Below are positions 59,962 through 64,000 of a stretch of 64,000 nt of DNA, piece by piece. The DNA comes from DASSUW01 sp963844205 (GTDB lineage: Bacteria > Actinomycetota > Thermoleophilia > Solirubrobacterales > Solirubrobacteraceae). The stretch's first letter is position 1. Each line of letters opens with the position of its first letter. The notes beneath the pieces are model-generated. The model was not told the DNA's origin and ran no database searches. It saw nothing but the letters and a program-made list of their open reading frames with translations. The stretch covers positions 434,001-498,000 of the forward strand of contig CAWJNK010000012.1 in NCBI GenBank assembly GCA_963844205.1. The letters run 5' to 3'. The translations under genes were made by a program, and so were the position numbers.

Positions 59962-61686
59962 ATGGCCATGCGTGACGGCTCCGGCAGCGGGAAGCGGGCA
60001 AGGCTCTGGCAGGTGACGAGCGTGCTGGCCGCCGCCGCAGCGGCGGTCGCCGCCAGCGCGGTGCTGGCCAGCGCAGGCGGCGGCGGCCACGGCAAGCCGC
60101 GCGTCGATCTCGGCATCCTCGGGGTGCCGGAGCTCATCCTCCACAACGGCAAGATCTCGACTGTCGACGAGCAGAACTCGACGGTCGAGGCGATCGCGAT
60201 CCGCAACGGCGATGTCATGGCCGTCGGCGACAACCGCGAGATCATGCGGCTCTCCAGGCGCGGCACGAAGATGATCAACCTGCACGGGCGGCGCGTCCTG
60301 CCAGGCCTGATCGACGGCCACATCCACGGCATGCGTGAGGGCTATCACTGCTGGACGCAGGTGGTCCGGCTCGACCTCGTCACGAGTCGCGCGACCGCGC
60401 TGAACATGTACCGCGACAAGGCGCAGGCGCTGCCCGACGGCAAGTGGATCTGGACGACCGCCGGCGGCTGGAACCTCAACCAGCTCGACACCCCGACGAT
60501 CTTCACGTTCGACGAGCTGACGGCCGCCGCGCCGAACAACCCGTTGTGGATCACCGGCAGCGGCTTCCAGGGCCCGCGCGTCAACCAGGCCGCGCTCACC
60601 CGGCTCGGGCTGTCGGCCGGCTCGCCGGGCGTCGAGCTCGGGCCGAACGGCCAGCCGACCGGCCGACTCACCGGGCCCGCGAGCGCGCTGGCGAACGCCT
60701 CGATCCTCGCGCAGATCGACGCGATCGGTATCGACGGCGAGGCGGACTGCCTGGCGGACTTCATCGCCGAGGCCAACAGCCGCGGCATGACGGCGTGGAA
60801 GGACGCCGGCGGCAACACCGCGCCGTGGGGCACGAGCGGCGCCATCAACGACGGCCTGCACGTGGAAGAGGGCGCGATGCACCTCTACCGCAGCAAGGGC
60901 CTGAACGCGCGCATCGCCTTCAACCAGATGAGCGGCTACGCCGGGTTCCAGCGCGAGCTCGAGGACACGCGGAACGCTGTCGGCTTCCTCGGTGACGACA
61001 TGTTCCGCTACATGGGCCCGGGCGAGGACATGATGCCCGACGATCCCGACTACAGCGACTTCACGCGCCACACCGCGGCGAAGCGGCTGAGCGTCGAGAC
61101 CCACGTCGGCGCCCTCGATCCGCTGCTCACCGGCTTCGAGGCGGCCAACGCGGTCTATCCGATCGCCCGCCTGAAGTGGCGCATCGCGCATCCGAACGAC
61201 GGCCAGCCGAACGACACCCAGCTCGCCCGCGGCAACGCGCTCGGCGTCGGCTGGGCGCTGACGTTCTCGTCGGTCCGCAACGGCGGCACCGGGCCGCGCT
61301 TCCGCACCGTGATGAACAGCGCGGAGCACATGTGCCTGGCCACGGACGCGATGAACGTGGCGCCGTGGGCGCCGTTCCAGACGCTGTGGTACGTCACGAC
61401 CGGCCAGACGATGCTGCCCGGCGTCCAGGGCGTCCCGCCCGAGCAGCGCCTCAGCCGGACCGATGCCCTGCGCCACGCCACGGTCGAGTGCGGCTGGTTC
61501 ATCGACCAGGAGGGCCGGGTCGGCTCGCTGCAGCCCGGCTGGCACGCGGACCTCATCGTCCTCAGCGACGACTACTTCAAGGCCTCAGACAGCGCGATCA
61601 AGGACATCCGCTCGAACCTGACCGTCGTCGACGGTCGGATCGTGCACGCGGACGGTGCGTTCGAGCGTTACGGAGAGGAGCGCTGA
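59962..61686 (+). CDS. Exported YtcJ-like amidohydrolase (copy 1)
   Basis: A 574-residue Amidohydro_3 family protein. An N-terminal hydrophobic segment (about 17-38, ending ASAVLASAGGG) should act as a signal or anchor. The metallo-hydrolase barrel follows: RRVLPGLIDGHIHGMREG gives His120 and His122 of the HxH metal motif, and SVETHVGALDP and RIAHPNDGQPND supply further His. GQTMLPGVQGVPPEQRLS and SLQPGWHADLIVLSDDYF close the domain. The usual reaction is hydrolysis of amide or related C-N bonds; the substrate is unknown. AGGAGG at 59,951 favours ATG 59,962; ATG 59,968 is possible. Confidence 0.88.
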   Translation: MAMRDGSGSGKRARLWQVTSVLAAAAAAVAASAVLASAGGGGHGKPRVDLGILGVPELILHNGKISTVDEQNSTVEAIAIRNGDVMAVGDNREIMRLSRRGTKMINLHGRRVLPGLIDGHIHGMREGYHCWTQVVRLDLVTSRATALNMYRDKAQALPDGKWIWTTAGGWNLNQLDTPTIFTFDELTAAAPNNPLWITGSGFQGPRVNQAALTRLGLSAGSPGVELGPNGQPTGRLTGPASALANASILAQIDAIGIDGEADCLADFIAEANSRGMTAWKDAGGNTAPWGTSGAINDGLHVEEGAMHLYRSKGLNARIAFNQMSGYAGFQRELEDTRNAVGFLGDDMFRYMGPGEDMMPDDPDYSDFTRHTAAKRLSVETHVGALDPLLTGFEAANAVYPIARLKWRIAHPNDGQPNDTQLARGNALGVGWALTFSSVRNGGTGPRFRTVMNSAEHMCLATDAMNVAPWAPFQTLWYVTTGQTMLPGVQGVPPEQRLSRTDALRHATVECGWFIDQEGRVGSLQPGWHADLIVLSDDYFKASDSAIKDIRSNLTVVDGRIVHADGAFERYGEER

Positions 61687-63380
61687 TGTGGCGCCTGCTG
61701 ACGGTGGTCGCAGCGGTGGCGGCCGCGATCGGATCGACCGCGGTGCTCGCGAGCGCGGGCGGCGGCCGTGACGACGATCGCGGCGGCCTGAAGGTCGGCG
61801 ATCTCGGCGTGCCGGACATCGTCCTGTACGACGGGAAGATCTCGACGGTCGACAAGCGCAACTCGACGGTCGAGGCGATCGCGATCCGCGACGGCGAGAT
61901 CATGGCCACCGGGTCGAGCAAGTCGGTCAAGAAGCTCGCCGAGCGGAGCACCGAGGTCGTCGACCTCAACGGCCGCCGGGTGGTGCCGGGCCTCATCGAC
62001 GGCCACCTGCACGGCATGCGCGAGGGCTACAACTGCTGGACCCAGCAGGTGCGGCTCGACCTCGTCACCAAGCGCGCAGACGCCTTTGCGATGTACACCG
62101 CCAAGGCGGACGAGCTCGCCGACGGCAAATGGATCTGGACCAACGCGGGCGGCTGGCACATCGGCCAGCTCGACGATCAGACGCCGTTCACGTTCGCCGA
62201 GCTCACCGCGGTGGCGCCGAAGAACCCCTTGTGGGTCCAGGGCGCCGCACCCGGAGGCGGCGCGGGCTTCACCGGGCCGCGCGTCAACCAGGCCGCGCTC
62301 GACGCGCTCGGCCTCACGCCCGGCTCGCCGGGCGTGCAGCTCGGCCCCGACGGCAAGCCGACCGGCGTGATCAGCGGCGTGGCGAGCACGCTCGCCAACG
62401 CCACGATCCGCGCGCAGAACGACACGCTGGGCATCGAGGGCGAGGCGGACTGCCTGGAGGACTTCGTCGCGGAGGCCAACAGCCGCGGCATGACGGGCTG
62501 GAAGGACGCCGGCGGCAACAGCGCGCCGTTCGGCACGACCGGCGCGATCACCGACGGCAACCACGTCGAAGAGGGCACGATGCACCTCTACCGCAGCAAG
62601 GGCCTGAACGCCCGCATCGCCTACAACGCGATGAGCGGCTACGCCGGGTTCCAGCGCGAGCTCGAGGACACCCGGAACGCCGTCGGCTTCCTCGGCGACG
62701 ACATGTTCCGCTACCTGGGGCCGGGCGAGGACATGATGCCCGACGACCCCGACTACAACGACTTCACGCGCCATTCGGCCGCCAAGCGGCTGAGCGTGGA
62801 GACGCACATCGGCGCCCTCAACCCGTTGCTCGACGGGTTCGAGGCGGCGAACGAGGTCTATCCCATCGGCAAGCTCAAGTGGAAGATCGCGCACCCGAAC
62901 GCGGGCGAGCCGACCGATGAGCAGATCGCCCGCGCGGACGCGCTGAACGTCGGCTGGTCGCTGACCACGCTGCCGGTCCGCAACGGCGGCCCCGGGCCGC
63001 GCTACCGCTCCGTGGCGGAGAAGGCCGACCACATGTGCCTGGGGTCGGACGCCATGAACGGCTCGCCGTGGGCTCCGTTCCAGCGCATGTGGTACATCAT
63101 CTCGGGGAACACGATGCGGCCCGGCGTGGCGGGTGTGCCGCCGGAGCAGCGCCTGAGCCGCACCGAGATGCTGCGCCACGAGACGGTTGAGTGCGGCTGG
63201 TTCATGGATCAGGACGGGCGCCTCGGCTCGCTCCAGCCGGGCTGGCACGCCGACCTGATCGTCCTCGACAAGGACTACTTCACGGTCCCCGTCGACCAGA
63301 TCAAGGACCTCCGCTCCAACCTCACGATCGTGGACGGCCGTATCGTCCACGCGGACGGTGCGTTCAAGCATCTGGACTAG
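61686..63380 (+). CDS. Exported YtcJ-like amidohydrolase (copy 2)
   Basis: A 564-residue close paralogue of copy 1; they share long identical stretches such as MHLYRSKGLNARIA and YAGFQRELEDTRNAVGFLG. A signal/anchor occupies residues 2-25 (RLLTVVAAVAAAIGSTAVLA). The metal motif GLIDGHLHGM (His107, His109) is intact. Compared with copy 1 it has a small Gly-rich insertion at PGGGAGFTGPRV. ATG 61,686 overlaps the copy 1 stop (TGATG), so it is translated in tandem. Probably related but not identical substrates. Confidence 0.88.
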   Translation: MWRLLTVVAAVAAAIGSTAVLASAGGGRDDDRGGLKVGDLGVPDIVLYDGKISTVDKRNSTVEAIAIRDGEIMATGSSKSVKKLAERSTEVVDLNGRRVVPGLIDGHLHGMREGYNCWTQQVRLDLVTKRADAFAMYTAKADELADGKWIWTNAGGWHIGQLDDQTPFTFAELTAVAPKNPLWVQGAAPGGGAGFTGPRVNQAALDALGLTPGSPGVQLGPDGKPTGVISGVASTLANATIRAQNDTLGIEGEADCLEDFVAEANSRGMTGWKDAGGNSAPFGTTGAITDGNHVEEGTMHLYRSKGLNARIAYNAMSGYAGFQRELEDTRNAVGFLGDDMFRYLGPGEDMMPDDPDYNDFTRHSAAKRLSVETHIGALNPLLDGFEAANEVYPIGKLKWKIAHPNAGEPTDEQIARADALNVGWSLTTLPVRNGGPGPRYRSVAEKADHMCLGSDAMNGSPWAPFQRMWYIISGNTMRPGVAGVPPEQRLSRTEMLRHETVECGWFMDQDGRLGSLQPGWHADLIVLDKDYFTVPVDQIKDLRSNLTIVDGRIVHADGAFKHLD

Positions 63381-64000
63381 GAGATGGCTGGTCGCCGCCG
63401 CGTGCGTGTTCATCGCCGCGGCGGCGGCCGGTGTCGCCGTCGGGACCGGCGGACCGGAGGCCGAGCGGGCCTCCGACGTGCCGGACATGATCGTCTACAA
63501 CGGCCGCGTCACGACGCTCGACGAGCGCCGGTCGACCGTCCAGGCGCTGGCGATCCGCGACGGCGAGATCGTCGCGTCGGGGACCGACGAGGCGGTCCGC
63601 GATCTCGCCGGCGACGGCACGCGCGCGATCGACCTCGGCGGCCGCCGGGTGATCCCGGGGCTGATCGACGCCAGCCTGCAGGGCGTCTCGAGCCGCTGCT
63701 TCTCGCGCTCGCCGCGGTTCGACGCGATCTTCAAGCGCACGGACGCGCTGAAGGAGATCGCCGACCGCGCCCAGCGGACGCCGGCCGGCCGGTGGCTGTT
63801 CCAGCTCGCGACCGGCTGGCACGTCGAGCAGCTGGACGCGCCCGGGATGCTGTCGCGGCAGGAGCTGGACTCGCTGGCGCCCAGCCATCCGGTGTACCTC
63901 CAGGCCGCCGGCTTCGAGGGCGCGCAGCTCAACAGCCGCGGCCTGCGCATGCTGCGGTTGAAGGCCGGCGATCCCGGCGTGGTGCTCGGGCCGGATCGGC
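63358..64000 (+). CDS. Exported YtcJ-like amidohydrolase (copy 3), partial, lacking the HxH motif
   Basis: The frame is open to the window end (214 codons). GTG 63,358 starts an N-terminus with a strong hydrophobic segment (RRWLVAAACVFIAAAAAGVAV). DMIVYNGRVTTLDERRSTVQ and GGRRVIPGLID follow copies 1 and 2. Where they have GLIDGHLHG it has GLIDASLQG, so both metal-binding His are replaced (Ser106, Gln108). It overlaps copy 2 by 23 bases. The C-terminal half is not visible, so the remaining metal ligands cannot be judged. Confidence 0.8.
   Translation, partial: MRSSIWTRRWLVAAACVFIAAAAAGVAVGTGGPEAERASDVPDMIVYNGRVTTLDERRSTVQALAIRDGEIVASGTDEAVRDLAGDGTRAIDLGGRRVIPGLIDASLQGVSSRCFSRSPRFDAIFKRTDALKEIADRAQRTPAGRWLFQLATGWHVEQLDAPGMLSRQELDSLAPSHPVYLQAAGFEGAQLNSRGLRMLRLKAGDPGVVLGPDR

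Noticed and set aside
1..64000. CRISPR arrays, tRNA and rRNA genes
   Set aside because: No regularly spaced repeats and no tRNA-like or rRNA-like sequence was noticed by eye; a covariance-model search would be needed to be certain for tRNAs.

Overview
The window is very GC-rich, densely packed actinobacterial-type chromosome. GTG and TTG starts are common, 4-base start/stop overlaps (ATGA, GTGA, TTGA) are common, and several starts lie 7-11 bases downstream of TAnnnT boxes. The protein families and their style (PadR with a Gly/His-rich head, 'WYD...TGWQAF' membrane protein, DUF2142, Zn-ADH/Gfo-Idh fusion, signal-anchored YtcJ-like amidohydrolases) would fit the class Thermoleophilia (Solirubrobacter/Conexibacter-like). 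That placement is inferred from style, not from a marker gene.

Region 1 (1-48.2 kb) is a very large surface-glycan locus. It encodes glycosyltransferases (GT2 and GT4 types, one GT2-GT4 fusion), a WecG/TagA-type enzyme, two asparagine-synthase-like amidotransferases, sugar epimerases/dehydratases, a UDP-GlcNAc 2-epimerase, Gfo/Idh oxidoreductases, a heparinase II/III-type lyase, many methyltransferases, GtrA and DUF2304 lipid-sugar helpers and large polytopic membrane proteins. Two ABC-2 polysaccharide exporters (permease + ATPase) lie at 14.85-17.0 kb and 46.2-48.2 kb. The core 14.85-24.6 kb is one tightly overlapped operon. It runs exporter, CDP-glucose synthesis (rfbF), CDP-glucose 4,6-dehydratase (rfbG), a C-methyltransferase, a reductase-like Gfo/Idh protein, a second C-methyltransferase-like protein and two GT2 enzymes. 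This suggests a CDP-linked branched-chain (C-methyl) 6-deoxyhexose. Outside the operon, strands flip almost gene by gene, with repeated tail-to-tail overlaps.

Region 2 (48.3-58.3 kb) is housekeeping or miscellaneous: a 14-TM-type MFS exporter, heme A synthase (ctaA), a small membrane protein, an acyl-CoA desaturase, a UPF0303 protein, a PadR regulator, a GNAT acetyltransferase, PEP carboxylase, a 38-residue small ORF behind a foldable leader, an O6-alkylguanine-DNA alkyltransferase and a CopC-domain protein. A 182-bp imperfect palindrome precedes padR, and a 47-bp tandem repeat follows it.

Region 3 (58.35-64 kb) holds two paralogous FadR/GntR regulators and, divergent from them, a tandem of three exported YtcJ-like amidohydrolases (the third runs off the window). 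Their promoter carries a FadR-type box at the -10 and a perfect 16-bp LacI-type palindrome in the leader.

Five genes (31,985; 47,027; 48,278 twice; 49,845) are intact except for single-base insertions, which look more like sequence errors than decay. The most unusual items are the 182-bp palindrome, the dual-operator amidohydrolase array whose third member lacks the HxH metal motif, and the CDP-sugar C-methylation cassette that lacks RfbH.
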